Part shown: piece by piece, positions 52,187-62,345 of the stretch | Layout: the number at the start of each line of letters is the position of its first letter | Numbering within the stretch: the stretch's first letter is position 1 | Assembly: GCA_017501355.1 (NCBI GenBank) | Contig: JAFVXA010000058.1 | Location: forward strand, 1 to 64,000 | DNA from: Oscillospiraceae bacterium | GTDB taxonomy: Bacteria; Bacillota; Clostridia; Oscillospirales; Oscillospiraceae | DNA length: 64,000 nucleotides | Reading direction: 5' to 3' | Position numbers and translations under genes: made by a program | The notes under the pieces: model-generated | Told to the model about the DNA's origin: nothing | What the model saw: the letters and a program-made list of their open reading frames with translations, nothing else | The model's database searches: none

Positions 52187-55006
52187 ATGACGAAAAAACG
52201 GATACTGAGTATGCTGCTGTGCCTGTGCATGGCGGTGTCTTTGCTGCCTACCTTTGCGCTGGCGGCAGAGGATGCGGTTGATATCAGAATCGACGCGGAG
52301 GAAGATCTTGACAGCACAACGAACAACGAGACGTATCAGAAGCTTGATGCGGTTGCGGATGTTACTGTGGCAGGCGACATTTACACAATAACTCTGACAC
52401 AGGACTTTGTGGGACGATTCTTTATCGATACCGCTGTGAGGATCATTATTGATGCTGCCGGTCACACTGTTGACGGCGGTTCCTTGGGCGAGGCACTTTG
52501 CCTGGAAAACGGAGCAAATACAAATGTAACCCTCAAGGGAAATGGAACCTTCGTCGAGGGCACAAATAACGCTGCGTACATAGGAACGACCGCGGTGCTC
52601 AACATTGAGAGTGCAACCTTTATCGGAAGATTTTGGGACTATAGCGGCAGTGGCGTGGCAACGACCTCCAAAGTCGTGACATACAAAGATGATGGCACCT
52701 CCTATGCCGTGCAGTATGTTCCCGAGGGAGGTAACGCTTCTGCGCCCATTCCTGCGCCTGCAAAGGAAGGCTGTGAGCTGCTGGGCTGGTGTGCGGAGAA
52801 TTCTTCCGAACCCTTTGACTTTGTCAATACCACAGTGACTGAGGATATGACGCTTCACGCATCCTGGGTCGAGGAGGGGGAGATCCCCACAGTGGAGTTC
52901 GGTGGCAGAACATATATCACCGATGCCAACGGTGTCATGGCGTATTACCTTGGTACTGATATGTTTGATATCATCGGCAAGTACGATGGCAACTGGAAGA
53001 AAACCACCTATAGCAGCGGTGGTTTCAAGACCTATCTGAAGGTGGGCGATACCACGCAGTGCGTGAATCCTGCCGGCACCACGGTGGATGGCGTGACCGC
53101 GTCTATCCATGTTGCTTTCACCAATGAAGGTAAGACCCTGAAGATCAACTATGTTGTGGATAATCCCGACGGTAAGACCTTCTCCATCGGCACCGGCGCA
53201 GACATTCAGATCGGCAGTGACGACAGTGCTGCCATTACCCTGCTGGAAAACGGCGGCGGCTTCAAGATGGTCTCCGACTATTCCAGCGACAAGAATGCCA
53301 GCGATGAGTATGCGCAGTTCAACTTCTTCGGCAAGGGCTATACCGGCGTGACCGATGTCAGTGATTTCTGGTATGGCAAATATGGCACCTGGAGCGGCAA
53401 CAAGTCTGCTGTGGCGTTTTATGGTATGGAGCAGTCCCTGGAGAGCGACACCAGCTATGACTCTGCCGCAAGCTGGCACTGGGCAAATGAGGTTGCTACC
53501 AGCGAAACTTATTCCGTTCAGATTGGTATCGGCGGCGCAGGCAGTGAAGTGATCGAGACTTTTGAGGTCGGCGGCACTGTGACGGACAGCGTGGACACGC
53601 CCATCGATAACGCAACTGTGAAGCTGGTGAAGAATGGCAACGTGATTGCATTGGATGATACAGAAGCGGGCGTGTTCAATTTCGAAAATATCGCGCCCGG
53701 TACTTACAATCTGGTTGTTACGCAGGGCGAGCTGATTGTGACCCAAATGGTTACGGTTGCGAATGAAAATTATAGCGGTACGATTGTGCTCCCCACTGGC
53801 GATAACAAGAACTCTGCGGTCGATAACAGTGCCGCGGGTGCGTTTGCTGCGACAGTCGGCGGTCTGGACGAGATCGCAGTGCGTGGCTATGACTATGATG
53901 CGGACAGAGACGATTACTACAGCTATTATCATAGTGAATTGGAAGTAGTTGACGTTAAGCTGTTTGTCACTGCAGAAGCAGAGAGCGATGCCGAGAAGAA
54001 TGCTATCAAAGCAGAGGTTGAAAAGGAAGGCGCTCCTGAAGGCAGAGAGCTGAAGATTGACTTCTTTGGTCTGACTTTGGAGAAAACTGTCGACGATGTT
54101 GAAGTTGATGATATTGGTGAGAACAATCCCCAGCTGCTGACCATCATGATCCCCTTCTCTACCGCCGGTAAGCAGGAAATTGCGGTGTACCGTTATCACG
54201 GTGGAGTTGCAGCCAAGCTGAATGAGAACCCTGGAAGCGATGAAGAAGGTTTCACTGTGGGCGGAGGCTATGTCACCATTTATGCCAAGAACTTCTCCAC
54301 CTATGCCATCGCTTATACGGTTGCAGCTCCTGAAGGTGGTTCCGGTGGGGACATTGACGATGATAAGCCGGATGAGCAGCCTCCTGTCAGCAGTCCCGCT
54401 GCACCCCATCGTTGTACCAGTCAGTGCCCCATCTGCGGCGGCTGCACGGACGTGGCATGCCCCTTTGCCGCATGCGGAAAGAAGTGCACGGGCATTTCTG
54501 TGAACTATTCTGACGTGGCATCCAGTGCATGGTACAGTGATGAAGTGGAGTATGTCTGCCACCTTGGTCTGATGGAAGGCTACGGCAACGGCATCTTCAA
54601 TCCCGACGGCACGGTGACCCGCCAGCAGATGTGGATGGTGCTTGCCCGTATGAGCGGCGCAACGCCTGCCAATATGGCAGCAGCACGCAGCTGGGCAATG
54701 GCAATGGGCATCTCTGATGGCAGCAACCCCGGTGCGGCAGTGACCCGTCAGCAGTTTATTACCATGCTGTACCGTTATGCGGTGTTGAAGGGCTATGATG
54801 TGAGTGTGGGCGAGGACACCAACATCCTCAGCTATACCGATGCCTTTGACATCGCAGATTATGCGATCTCCGCTATGCAGTGGGGTTGTGGCGCAGGTAT
54901 CATCGGTGGTTACAACGATGGTAGTCTGAAGCCCATGAACGGTTCCAGCCGTGCGCACATGGCAGCGTTCCTCATGCGCTTCTGTGTGAACACCGTAAAG
55001 GACTAA
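52187..55006 (+). CDS. SLH surface protein, paralog of the 22.7-kb gene
   Basis: A 939-aa secreted protein. The signal peptide ends near residue 26 (FALA). A beta-rich N-domain comes first, one InlB-like repeat at about 163-228, and a carboxypeptidase-regulatory-like fold at about 458-525. Then KNSAVDN and GGLDEIA segments are shared with the 1106-aa paralog. A seven-cysteine module (about 742-767) has exactly the paralog's spacing, and SLH repeats fill 770-939 with near-identical stretches (SVGEDTNILSYTDAFDIADYA). GGGAGGAGG precedes ATG 52187. It lacks an obvious MerR-type promoter in the 250 bp upstream, so it is controlled differently. Confidence 0.9.
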   Translation: MTKKRILSMLLCLCMAVSLLPTFALAAEDAVDIRIDAEEDLDSTTNNETYQKLDAVADVTVAGDIYTITLTQDFVGRFFIDTAVRIIIDAAGHTVDGGSLGEALCLENGANTNVTLKGNGTFVEGTNNAAYIGTTAVLNIESATFIGRFWDYSGSGVATTSKVVTYKDDGTSYAVQYVPEGGNASAPIPAPAKEGCELLGWCAENSSEPFDFVNTTVTEDMTLHASWVEEGEIPTVEFGGRTYITDANGVMAYYLGTDMFDIIGKYDGNWKKTTYSSGGFKTYLKVGDTTQCVNPAGTTVDGVTASIHVAFTNEGKTLKINYVVDNPDGKTFSIGTGADIQIGSDDSAAITLLENGGGFKMVSDYSSDKNASDEYAQFNFFGKGYTGVTDVSDFWYGKYGTWSGNKSAVAFYGMEQSLESDTSYDSAASWHWANEVATSETYSVQIGIGGAGSEVIETFEVGGTVTDSVDTPIDNATVKLVKNGNVIALDDTEAGVFNFENIAPGTYNLVVTQGELIVTQMVTVANENYSGTIVLPTGDNKNSAVDNSAAGAFAATVGGLDEIAVRGYDYDADRDDYYSYYHSELEVVDVKLFVTAEAESDAEKNAIKAEVEKEGAPEGRELKIDFFGLTLEKTVDDVEVDDIGENNPQLLTIMIPFSTAGKQEIAVYRYHGGVAAKLNENPGSDEEGFTVGGGYVTIYAKNFSTYAIAYTVAAPEGGSGGDIDDDKPDEQPPVSSPAAPHRCTSQCPICGGCTDVACPFAACGKKCTGISVNYSDVASSAWYSDEVEYVCHLGLMEGYGNGIFNPDGTVTRQQMWMVLARMSGATPANMAAARSWAMAMGISDGSNPGAAVTRQQFITMLYRYAVLKGYDVSVGEDTNILSYTDAFDIADYAISAMQWGCGAGIIGGYNDGSLKPMNGSSRAHMAAFLMRFCVNTVKD

Positions 55007-55025
55007 ATCAAGCAGAAAAGAAATA

Positions 55026-55063
55026 AAAGAGGCGCTCCGGCTCAGCCGGGGCGCCTCTTTTGT
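55026..55063. terminator. Terminator between convergent SLH and ferredoxin-like genes
   Basis: A 16-bp stem with one wobble (55026-55041 with 55045-55060), Ts on the plus side and As on the other, so usable both ways. Confidence 0.85.
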
Positions 55064-55071
55064 GCAATATA

Positions 55072-55740
55072 TCAGCTGATTTTTCCATCGGGACTGATGG
55101 TGACGATGTTGAGGGGGATGTTTTTACCGCAGCGGGCAAGGGCAGTGCCCACGGCATGGCTAAGACCCCCGCAGCAGGGTACGGTCATCCGTGCCACGGT
55201 GATGCTCTTGATGTCATTGTTCTGCAAAATCTCCGTGAGCTTCTCGGCATAGTCTGCGGCATCCAGCTTGGGGCAGCCGATGAGGGTGGTTCTGCCGTGG
55301 ATGAAGTCCCTGTGGAAGCTGCCATAGCAATAGGCGGCGCAGTCTGCGGCAATCAGCAGGTCAGCGCCCTGCAAAGCAGGAGAGACCACGGGGGTCAGCC
55401 GCAGCTGCACAGGGAAATTGGAGAGGCAGCTGGGGGCATCCGCAGCTTCACCGCTGACGGGAATGCTGCGGCAGACAGAACCGGGGCAGCCGCCCTGCGC
55501 CTTCGCCTGCTTTGCCGCGAGAACGGCAGCTTCATTGTAGGCAGGGGCTTCCCGCTCTTCAAAGCTGATGGCGGCAGTGGGGCAGGCGGGGAGACAGTCG
55601 CCAAGACCGTCGCAGTAGTCCTCACGCAGCAGCTTTGCTTTGCCATTCACCATGCCGATGGCACCCTCATGGCAGGCTTCGGCGCAAAGACCGCAGCCGA
55701 TACATTTTTCTTCGTCTATGGTAACGATTTTACGGATCAT
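55072..55740 (-). CDS. 4Fe-4S ferredoxin-like protein with Cys-rich C-domain
   Basis: A 222-aa protein. The N-terminus has two cluster motifs: CIGCGLCAEACHEGAI and, altered, CDGLGDCLPACPTAAI. A linker GGCPGSVC and a C-domain follow with CAAYCYGSFHRDF, LIGCPKLD and VPCCGGLSHA, more cysteines that could hold another centre. The start is at ATG 55740 with GGAGG upstream; the open frame to 57252 is antisense to pepT and not coding. Probably an electron carrier or iron-sulfur reductase component; the partner is unknown. Confidence 0.85.
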   Translation of the reverse strand: MIRKIVTIDEEKCIGCGLCAEACHEGAIGMVNGKAKLLREDYCDGLGDCLPACPTAAISFEEREAPAYNEAAVLAAKQAKAQGGCPGSVCRSIPVSGEAADAPSCLSNFPVQLRLTPVVSPALQGADLLIAADCAAYCYGSFHRDFIHGRTTLIGCPKLDAADYAEKLTEILQNNDIKSITVARMTVPCCGGLSHAVGTALARCGKNIPLNIVTISPDGKIS

Positions 55741-55866
55741 GGAAGTTCCTCCTTCAATGCTTGTGTTCATTATACAGGGTAGAAAGGACAAAATAAAGTT
55801 GCAGATATCACAAGTGCGTTGCATTTTGCTGACAGAAGAGGATACGAACACCATGGGAACCCGCAC

Positions 55867-55895
55867 TTGCTCATTGCATGGGAATTTGCTATACT
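55867..55895 (+). promoter_or_regulatory. Promoter of pepT
   Basis: TTGCTC (55867-55872), a 17-bp spacer and TATACT (55890-55895). Confidence 0.6.
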
Positions 55896-55947
55896 GATTG
55901 ACAGGAAAATACGGGCACAGCCCGAGATCAAAAAAGGATGAACAGCT

Positions 55948-57162
55948 ATGCGTGCTTATGAACGACTGATCCGATATGCGCAGGTGCATACCACCTCTGA
56001 CGAAGCAAACGAGACCTGCCCCTCCACCGCCCGCCAGTTCGATCTGGCGCAGATGCTGGTGAAAGAACTGAAGGAGCTGGGCGTTGCCGATGCCCGTGTG
56101 GATGAGAAGTGCTATGTCTACGGTTCCATTCCCGCGACTGCCGGCTGCGAGAGCTGTAAGGCGGTGGGTCTGATTGCCCACATGGACACTGCGCCCGATG
56201 CCTCCGGCGAGAACGTAAAGCCCCTGCTGCACGAAAACTATGACGGCTGCGATCTGACCCTCCCCGGCGGCACGGTGCTGAGCGTGGAGAAGTTCCCCTT
56301 CCTGCGCAGCATGAAGGGGGAGACCCTCATTACCTCCGACGGCACGACCCTTCTTGGAGCAGACGACAAGGCGGGCGTTGCGGAGATCATGACTGCGGTG
56401 GAGGAGCTGCTGCACAGCGGTATGCCCCACGGCAAGGTCTGCGTTGCCTTCACTCCCGATGAGGAGATCGGTCGTGGTGCGGACGAGTTCGATATCCCCG
56501 GCTTCGGTGCAGACTTCGCCTATACTGTGGACGGCGGCGATGTGGGCAGCATCGAGTATGAGAACTTTAATGCGGCAGGTGCAGCCGTGGTGGTGAAGGG
56601 CTTCTCCGTTCACCCCGGCAGCAGCAAGGACACCATGATCAACGCGGCGAATGTTGCCATTGAGTTCCACAATGCCCTGCCTGCTATGGATCGCCCCGAG
56701 CATACCGATGGGTATGAGGGATTCTTCCATCTGATCGACATGAAGGGTGATGTGAGCGATGCCCGTCTTGACTATATCATCCGTGACCATGACTACGAGA
56801 AGCTCTGCTATCGCCGCGAGACCATGGAGCATATCGCGAATCGCCTCAACGAGAAGTACGGTGCGGGCACGGTGACCCTTCATGTGAAGGAGCAGTACCG
56901 CAACATGGTGGAGCAGATCAAGCCCCACTTCCATCTCATCGACACCGCCCGCGAAGCCATCCGCAAGGCGGGTCTGGAGCCCGAGACCGTTCCCGTCCGC
57001 GGTGGCACCGACGGTGCGCGCCTGAGCTGGATGGGGCTGCCCTGTCCCAACCTTGGCACCGGCGGCTTCAACTTCCACGGCACTGCCGAGTGCACCACCG
57101 TGGAGCGCATGGATCAATCCGTAGAAATCCTGCTGAATATTGTGGAGCTGTACGCAAAGTAA
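55948..57162 (+). CDS. pepT: Peptidase T (tripeptide aminopeptidase)
   Basis: A 404-aa M20B zinc aminopeptidase that removes the N-terminal residue of tripeptides in the cytoplasm. Metal and catalytic motifs: LIAHMDTAPDA, TLLGADDKAGVAEIM, TPDEEIGRGAD, VDGGDVG, PVRGGTDGARLSWMGLPCPN and FNFHGTAE. Length and order fit the family. Monocistronic, with its own terminator. Confidence 0.97.
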   Translation: MRAYERLIRYAQVHTTSDEANETCPSTARQFDLAQMLVKELKELGVADARVDEKCYVYGSIPATAGCESCKAVGLIAHMDTAPDASGENVKPLLHENYDGCDLTLPGGTVLSVEKFPFLRSMKGETLITSDGTTLLGADDKAGVAEIMTAVEELLHSGMPHGKVCVAFTPDEEIGRGADEFDIPGFGADFAYTVDGGDVGSIEYENFNAAGAAVVVKGFSVHPGSSKDTMINAANVAIEFHNALPAMDRPEHTDGYEGFFHLIDMKGDVSDARLDYIIRDHDYEKLCYRRETMEHIANRLNEKYGAGTVTLHVKEQYRNMVEQIKPHFHLIDTAREAIRKAGLEPETVPVRGGTDGARLSWMGLPCPNLGTGGFNFHGTAECTTVERMDQSVEILLNIVELYAK

Positions 57163-57175
57163 AAGAGATCTGTCG

Positions 57176-57205
57176 AAAAACCGCTGCTTTGGCAGCGGTT
57201 TTTCT
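57176..57205 (+). terminator. Terminator after pepT
   Basis: A 12-bp perfect stem (57176-57187 with 57192-57203) ending in TTTTT. Confidence 0.88.
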
Positions 57206-57271
57206 TGTGCGGAGAGAGAAGTCCTGCTAAGATGGAAGCACTTGAAAAACAAAGAGGAGAGAGGGACGACT

Positions 57272-58204
57272 ATGAATCAATGGATAACGGTGCTGCAGAT
57301 CATTGCGCCGATTTTCGTGGCGGTGGGGCTGGGTGTACTGGCAAAGAGAAGGAATTTGATTCGTGCCGAGCAGATGCAGGGGCTGCAGCAGTATGTAATG
57401 AAATTCGGTTTGCCCTGTGTGCTGTTCAACTCCTGTTATGGTGCGAGCATCAGCGGAGAGTCTCTTGCCACCATGGTGATGACGGCGGGGCTGGTGTTTG
57501 GCGGATGCGCGTGGGCGTTCAGCGCAGGAAAGAAGCGCTTCCCCTATCATAACTTCCCCATGATGTTCTCCTCACAGGAGACGGGTATGCTGGGCATTCC
57601 GCTGTATATCACCCTGTTCGGCGTGGAGCATGCCTATCGCATCGGCGTGATGGATGTGGCGCAGTCGGTGCTGGTGGCGATCCCCTGCATTGCCATTCTT
57701 GCGGCAGACACGGGAAAGAACCCCAGCGTGGGGGAGATCGCGGAGAAAGTAGTGCAGTCTCCGCTGCTCATTATGAGTGTGATCGGATTGACATTGAACC
57801 TCTCCGGTGCGGCGGTGTGGCTGAACGCTGTGGGTGTGGGAGGTATTATCACGGAAGTGACGGGATTCATCTCCCAGCCGGTCAGCGCTGCGATGCTGTT
57901 CAGCGTGGGCTACAACTTCTCCCTGCAAAAGGGAAGCCGCAGCACCATTTTCCGCATTGCGGCGATCCACTTTACCCTGTTTGTGGTATTCTGCGGCATC
58001 ATGCAGAGCGTGCTGCTCCTGCTTGGCAATGTGGAGGCGGAGACCCGCTGGGCGGTGCTGCTGTACTGCCTGCTGCCCTGCAGCTATCTCAGTCCCAGCC
58101 TTGGCAGAAATGAAGAGGAATACACCATTGCCTCCGGCGTTTGCTCGGTTCTGACGGTGATTTCCCTTGCTGCATTCTGTGCGATGGCGACAGTTGTGGC
58201 GTAG
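57272..58204 (+). CDS. AEC (auxin efflux carrier) family transporter
   Basis: A 310-aa membrane protein with about ten helices in two halves (IIAPIFVAVGLGVLAKRRNL; FGLPCVLFNSCYG; QETGMLGIPLYITLFG; then PLLIMSVIGLTLNLSG and onward). The family exports or imports organic acids or amino acids. GAGGAGAGAGG lies about 10 nt before ATG 57272; the frame from 57140 overlaps pepT and its terminator, so was rejected. Substrate unknown. It has no partner regulator nearby. Confidence 0.88.
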   Translation: MNQWITVLQIIAPIFVAVGLGVLAKRRNLIRAEQMQGLQQYVMKFGLPCVLFNSCYGASISGESLATMVMTAGLVFGGCAWAFSAGKKRFPYHNFPMMFSSQETGMLGIPLYITLFGVEHAYRIGVMDVAQSVLVAIPCIAILAADTGKNPSVGEIAEKVVQSPLLIMSVIGLTLNLSGAAVWLNAVGVGGIITEVTGFISQPVSAAMLFSVGYNFSLQKGSRSTIFRIAAIHFTLFVVFCGIMQSVLLLLGNVEAETRWAVLLYCLLPCSYLSPSLGRNEEEYTIASGVCSVLTVISLAAFCAMATVVA

Positions 58205-58335
58205 AGAAACGTGTGCAGCAGGACTGAAAACGTTACCGATTTTTCGAGCGCAAAAGGTTCAAAAAAGTCAATTGGGCAGTGTGATGTTATTTGACGAATA
58301 AAACTGTGCAAAAGGCTGAAAAGTGTGAAATCTTC

Positions 58336-58365
58336 TTTACACAATCATCATATTAATGTTAAAAT
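58336..58365 (+). promoter_or_regulatory. Probable promoter of the mgl operon
   Basis: TTTACA (58336-58341), 18 bp, TAAAAT (58360-58365). The preceding 58205-58335 is A+T-rich and without a gene. No clear operator palindrome or catabolite-response element was seen. Confidence 0.4.
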
Positions 58366-58414
58366 ATGCACAACTACGGCAGGAAAACTGCCCATATTTT
58401 AAGGAGGATTTTCC

Positions 58415-59539
58415 ATGAAAAAGCTTTTTGCTCTGATGCTGACCCTGATCATGGCTCTGTCTCTCGTCGCTTGCGGCGGTGGCGAAGCTGCTGATGACGG
58501 TGCTGCTGATGATGGCGCTGCAGACGGCGCTAAGGTCGTTGTCTTCTGGTATGACGAGTCCGACGTGTATCTGAGCTCCGTTCGCGATGCTCTGAACAAG
58601 GAGTTCGCTTCTCTCGGCATCACCCCCGACAACCAGTTCGCTGCTAACAACCAGACCACCCAGCTCGACCAGATCAACACCGCTATCGCAGGCGGCGCTG
58701 ACATTCTGGTTGTGAACCAGGTCACCTCCGGTGCATCCGACACCGCTGAAGATATCATCGCTGCTGCCGGTGACATCCCCGTGATCTTCTTCAACCGCGC
58801 AATCGGCACTGACGGTTCCGACATCACCGTGCTGAACGCTAACTCCACCATCGCATTCATCGGTACCGATGCTCCCGCTGCAGGTCACATGCAGGGCAAG
58901 ATGATCGGTGACTATGTGGTTGCTAACTATGACGCAATCGACCTCAACGGCGACGGCTCCATCTCCTACGCTATGATGAAGGGTGATGAGGCTAACGTGG
59001 AGGCTATCTACCGCACCCAGTTCGGCGTGGAAGATGCTAACGCAGTTCTGACCGCTGCAGGCAAGCCTGCTCTGGTTTACTTCGACGCTGCCAACACCGA
59101 TTGCTATCAGGTCGACCAGGCTGGCGCATGGTCCGCTGCAGCTGCTAAGGAGTACATGGACACCAACTTCGTCTCCTACAACGAGGCAAGCGGCAACATG
59201 ATCGAGCTGGTTATCTGCAACAACGACGGTATGGCTGAAGGCGTTGTCGCTTCTCTGCAGGAGAAGGGCTACAACGTGGAAGGTGGTCACACTGTTCCCG
59301 TCTTCGGCGTTGACGCTACCGACAATGCGAAGGCTCTGATCGCTGAGGGTGCTATGACCGGTACCATCAAGCAGGATGCACAGGGTATGGCTGCCGCTGT
59401 CAGCCAGACTGTTAAGGCAGTTGTTGACGGCGCTGCTCCCGTTGATGCTCTCGCAGGTCTGAACGACGCTCGCTTCTCCCTCAACGCTGACTGCGCTACC
59501 ATGCTGTACGTCGCTTACGCTCCTTACACCGGCGAATAA
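58415..59539 (+). CDS. mglB: Galactose/methyl-galactoside-type sugar-binding lipoprotein
   Basis: A 374-aa lipoprotein. The signal peptide has lipobox LVAC (C20), and an Ala/Asp linker follows. The periplasmic-binding fold of MglB: VVVFWYDESDVYLSSVRDAL, DQINTAIAGGADILVVNQV, DIPVIFFNRAI, and the calcium-binding loop DLNGDGSISYAMMKGD. Then FVSYNEASGNMIELVICNND and VFGVDATDNAKALI. It delivers galactose or glucose-like sugars to MglA/MglC. AAGGAGGA precedes ATG 58415. Strong codon bias suggests high expression. The exact sugar is inferred. Confidence 0.92.
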   Translation: MKKLFALMLTLIMALSLVACGGGEAADDGAADDGAADGAKVVVFWYDESDVYLSSVRDALNKEFASLGITPDNQFAANNQTTQLDQINTAIAGGADILVVNQVTSGASDTAEDIIAAAGDIPVIFFNRAIGTDGSDITVLNANSTIAFIGTDAPAAGHMQGKMIGDYVVANYDAIDLNGDGSISYAMMKGDEANVEAIYRTQFGVEDANAVLTAAGKPALVYFDAANTDCYQVDQAGAWSAAAAKEYMDTNFVSYNEASGNMIELVICNNDGMAEGVVASLQEKGYNVEGGHTVPVFGVDATDNAKALIAEGAMTGTIKQDAQGMAAAVSQTVKAVVDGAAPVDALAGLNDARFSLNADCATMLYVAYAPYTGE

Positions 59540-59574
59540 GCCGCTTTTGAGCTGACAGCTACAACATAACTTTC

Positions 59575-59610
59575 AGGCAGCTGCCGCCCAAGGCGGCGGC
59601 TGCCTCTTTC
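59575..59610 (+). terminator. Terminator after mglB
   Basis: A 14-bp G+C-rich stem (59575-59588 with 59592-59605, one wobble) then CTTT. Likely partial, favouring the binding protein over the ATPase. Confidence 0.75.
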
Positions 59611-59644
59611 AAATTCCTGCACGATATGCACGGTAGGGAATGAA

Positions 59645-59684
59645 AAAAACCGCTACCTGCAAAACGGCAGACAGCGGTTTTTAT
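59645..59684 (+). terminator. Second hairpin in the mglB-mglA gap
   Basis: A 10-bp outer stem (59645-59654 with 59673-59682) with an inner helix and T-run, 60 bp before mglA. It could be a second terminator or an attenuator. Confidence 0.55.
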
Positions 59685-59744
59685 TGTTCACTATCCTGCT
59701 TATGCAGCATATCGTCTACTACCAAGCAAGGGAGGAAAGCTTAT

Positions 59745-61244
59745 ATGGAGCAGAATGTTCTGCTGAAAATGGAAGGCATTACTAAAACATTCCCCGGCGT
59801 AAAAGCGCTGGACGGCGTGAGCCTCGAAGTGCAGCGCGGTACGGTCCATGCCCTTATGGGTGAAAACGGCGCCGGCAAATCCACGCTGATGAAATGCCTT
59901 TTTGGTATGTACGTCAAGGATGGCGGTCATATCTATCTGGAAGGCAAGGAGATCAACTTCAAAAACAGTAAGGAAGCGCTGGACAACGGCGTTGCCATGG
60001 TGCATCAGGAGCTGAATCAGGCGCTCAAGCGCAGTGTCATGGACAACATCTGGCTGGGACGTTACCCCACCATCGGCGGTATCGCAGTCAACGAAAAGAA
60101 GATGTACAACGATACCATGGCTGTCTTTGAGGAACTGGGCATCAAGGTGGATCCCCACCGCATCATGAGCACCATGCCCGTTTCTCAGCGCCAGATGGTG
60201 GAGATCGCCAAGGCGGTTTCCTACAATTCCAAGGTCATCGTCTTTGACGAGCCCACATCTTCCCTCACGGAGGAGGAAGTGGAGCACCTCTTCGAGATCA
60301 TCAATATGCTCCGCGATCGGGGCGTGGGTATCATCTACATCTCCCACAAGATGGCGGAGATCAAGCGGATTTCCGACTACATCACCGTCATGCGAGACGG
60401 TCAGTGGGTCGCCACCGAGCGGGCAGAGGATCTGGAGATGAACGACATCATCCGCCTGATGGTGGGTCGTGAGCTGACCAACCAGTTCCCCCCCAAGACC
60501 AACACCCCCGGTGAGGTCTATCTGCAGGTGGAAGGTATTACCGGTATGTACAATCAGCTCAGGGATGTCACCTTCGATGCCCGCCGCGGCGAGATCGTGG
60601 GTCTGGCAGGTCTGGACGCTTCCGGTCGTACCGAGAGCCTCGAAAGCATCTTCGGTATCCGCACCCGCAAGGAGGGTAAGATCACCCTCGGTGGTAAGCC
60701 CTGCCTCAACCGCCATGCCCGCGAGTCCATCAAGAATGGCTTTGCACTGCTGACGGAGGAGCGCCGCGCCACCGGTATTTTCGGCGTGCTGGATATCAAG
60801 GAAAACACCGTCATTTCCAGCCTGAAGCGTCATAAGCGGTTCGGTATTTATCTGAGCGAGAAATCTCAGCGGGAGGATACGCAGCGTTATATTGATGCCA
60901 TGCGCACCAAGACCCCCTCGCAGGAGACCAAGATCCGCAGCCTTTCCGGCGGTAACCAGCAGAAGGTCATCATCGGTCGCTGGCTGCTGACCGATCCCGA
61001 GGTTCTGCTGTTGGATGAGCCTACCCGCGGTATCGACGTGGGTGCTAAGTACGAGATCTATCAGCTGATTCTGGATCTTGCCAACAAGGGCAAGACCGTG
61101 CTGATGGTTTCTTCCGAAATGCCCGAGCTGCTCGGTGTCTGCGACCGCATCGTGGTCATGTCCGGCGGTCGTGTTGCCGGTGAAGTGGATGCCGCCACCA
61201 CCACGCAGGAAGAGATCATGACTCTGGCTGCGAAGTATGTATAA
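59745..61244 (+). CDS. mglA: Galactoside ABC importer ATPase
   Basis: A 499-aa double ABC ATPase of the sugar (CUT2) group. Domain 1: [40 protein letters not shown]. Domain 2: degenerate Walker [51 protein letters not shown] 59745 follows GGGAGGAAAGC; the frame opens at 59640 inside a hairpin, so was rejected. It sits between mglB and mglC and energizes sugar import. Confidence 0.95.
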   Translation: MEQNVLLKMEGITKTFPGVKALDGVSLEVQRGTVHALMGENGAGKSTLMKCLFGMYVKDGGHIYLEGKEINFKNSKEALDNGVAMVHQELNQALKRSVMDNIWLGRYPTIGGIAVNEKKMYNDTMAVFEELGIKVDPHRIMSTMPVSQRQMVEIAKAVSYNSKVIVFDEPTSSLTEEEVEHLFEIINMLRDRGVGIIYISHKMAEIKRISDYITVMRDGQWVATERAEDLEMNDIIRLMVGRELTNQFPPKTNTPGEVYLQVEGITGMYNQLRDVTFDARRGEIVGLAGLDASGRTESLESIFGIRTRKEGKITLGGKPCLNRHARESIKNGFALLTEERRATGIFGVLDIKENTVISSLKRHKRFGIYLSEKSQREDTQRYIDAMRTKTPSQETKIRSLSGGNQQKVIIGRWLLTDPEVLLLDEPTRGIDVGAKYEIYQLILDLANKGKTVLMVSSEMPELLGVCDRIVVMSGGRVAGEVDAATTTQEEIMTLAAKYV

Positions 61245-61262
61245 GACGAGGAGGTAGAAACA

Positions 61263-62345
61263 ATGACTAATCCTGTTGCAAATCTGCAGCGCACCGCTGC
61301 GGAGTATAAGAAGATGGATCAGAAGGATCAGAAGCGTTTCTGGTCTGATATGATTCTGAACAATGCACTCTACATTCTGATGGCGATCTTCGTCATCTAC
61401 ACCGCCATCAAGGAGCCCAGCTTCCGCACCCTGGGTTCTCTCGCCAACCTGCTGACCCAGGTGGCTGCTTATCTGCCTCTGGCACTGGGCATCGCCGGCT
61501 GTATCGTTCTGACCGGTACCGACCTGTCCGCAGGTCGTGTGGTCGGTCTGACCGCTGCTGTTGCAGGCGTGTTCATGCAGAAGTCTGACTTCGCCAACAA
61601 GATGTTCACCAGCATCCCCGAGGTTTCCGGTGGTTGGATCGCAGCAACCCTGCTGATCGTGGTTCTCATCGGTGCTGCCATCGGTCTTGTCAACGGCTTC
61701 TTCGTGGCAAAGTTCAGCCTGCACCCCTTCATTGTGACCCTGTCTACCCAGTTGATCACCTATGGTATCATCCTGTGGTTCTTTGCCCTCAACGGCAACA
61801 ACGGTCAGCCCATTTCCGGTCTGAGCCGTGAGTACAAGGACTTCGTCGGCGGCGCTATGTTCCGTCTCGGCGGCGTGGCAGTGCCCCGCTATGTGCTGTA
61901 CGCCGCGCTCCTCACCGCGCTGATGTGGTTCATCTGGAACAAGACCACCTTCGGCAAGAATATGTTTGCAGTCGGTTCCAACGCAGAAGCTGCCAAGGTC
62001 TCCGGCGTGAACGTGTTCATGACTACCATGCTGGTGCACACCCTTGCCGGTGCCATGTACGGCTATGCAGGCTTCATCGAGGGCGTGCGTGCAGGTTCCG
62101 TTGCAGCAAGCACCGGTCTGAACGCAGAGTGCGACGCGATCGCAGCCTGCGTCATCGGTGGCGTGTCCTTCGTCGGTGGTACCGGTAAGATCAGCGGCAT
62201 CATCCTGGGCGTGTTTGTCCTGCGTATCATCTTCGTCGCACTGACCATGCTGGGCGTGGACTCCTCCTCTCTGTACATCATCAAGGGTGCCATCATCCTC
62301 TGCGCCTGCGCTCTGGATATGCGCAAGTATCTGGTTAAGAAGTAA
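61263..62345 (+). CDS. mglC: Galactoside ABC importer permease
   Basis: A 360-aa membrane protein, BPD_transp_2 family, with about ten helices: ALGIAGCIVLTGTDLSAGRVVGL, GAAIGLVNGFFVAKFSLHPF, VGSNAEAAKVSGVNVF, YAGFIEGVRAGSVAASTGL and GGVSFVGGTGKISG, all as in MglC. GAGGAGG precedes ATG 61263. Its stop overlaps the next gene's start (TAATG), coupling translation. Confidence 0.95.
   Translation: MTNPVANLQRTAAEYKKMDQKDQKRFWSDMILNNALYILMAIFVIYTAIKEPSFRTLGSLANLLTQVAAYLPLALGIAGCIVLTGTDLSAGRVVGLTAAVAGVFMQKSDFANKMFTSIPEVSGGWIAATLLIVVLIGAAIGLVNGFFVAKFSLHPFIVTLSTQLITYGIILWFFALNGNNGQPISGLSREYKDFVGGAMFRLGGVAVPRYVLYAALLTALMWFIWNKTTFGKNMFAVGSNAEAAKVSGVNVFMTTMLVHTLAGAMYGYAGFIEGVRAGSVAASTGLNAECDAIAACVIGGVSFVGGTGKISGIILGVFVLRIIFVALTMLGVDSSSLYIIKGAIILCACALDMRKYLVKK

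Noticed and set aside
55741..57252. N-terminal extension of the ferredoxin-like frame to 726 codons
   Set aside because: It is antisense to pepT and lies across the pepT promoter and terminator. A good ribosome site supports the start at 55740.
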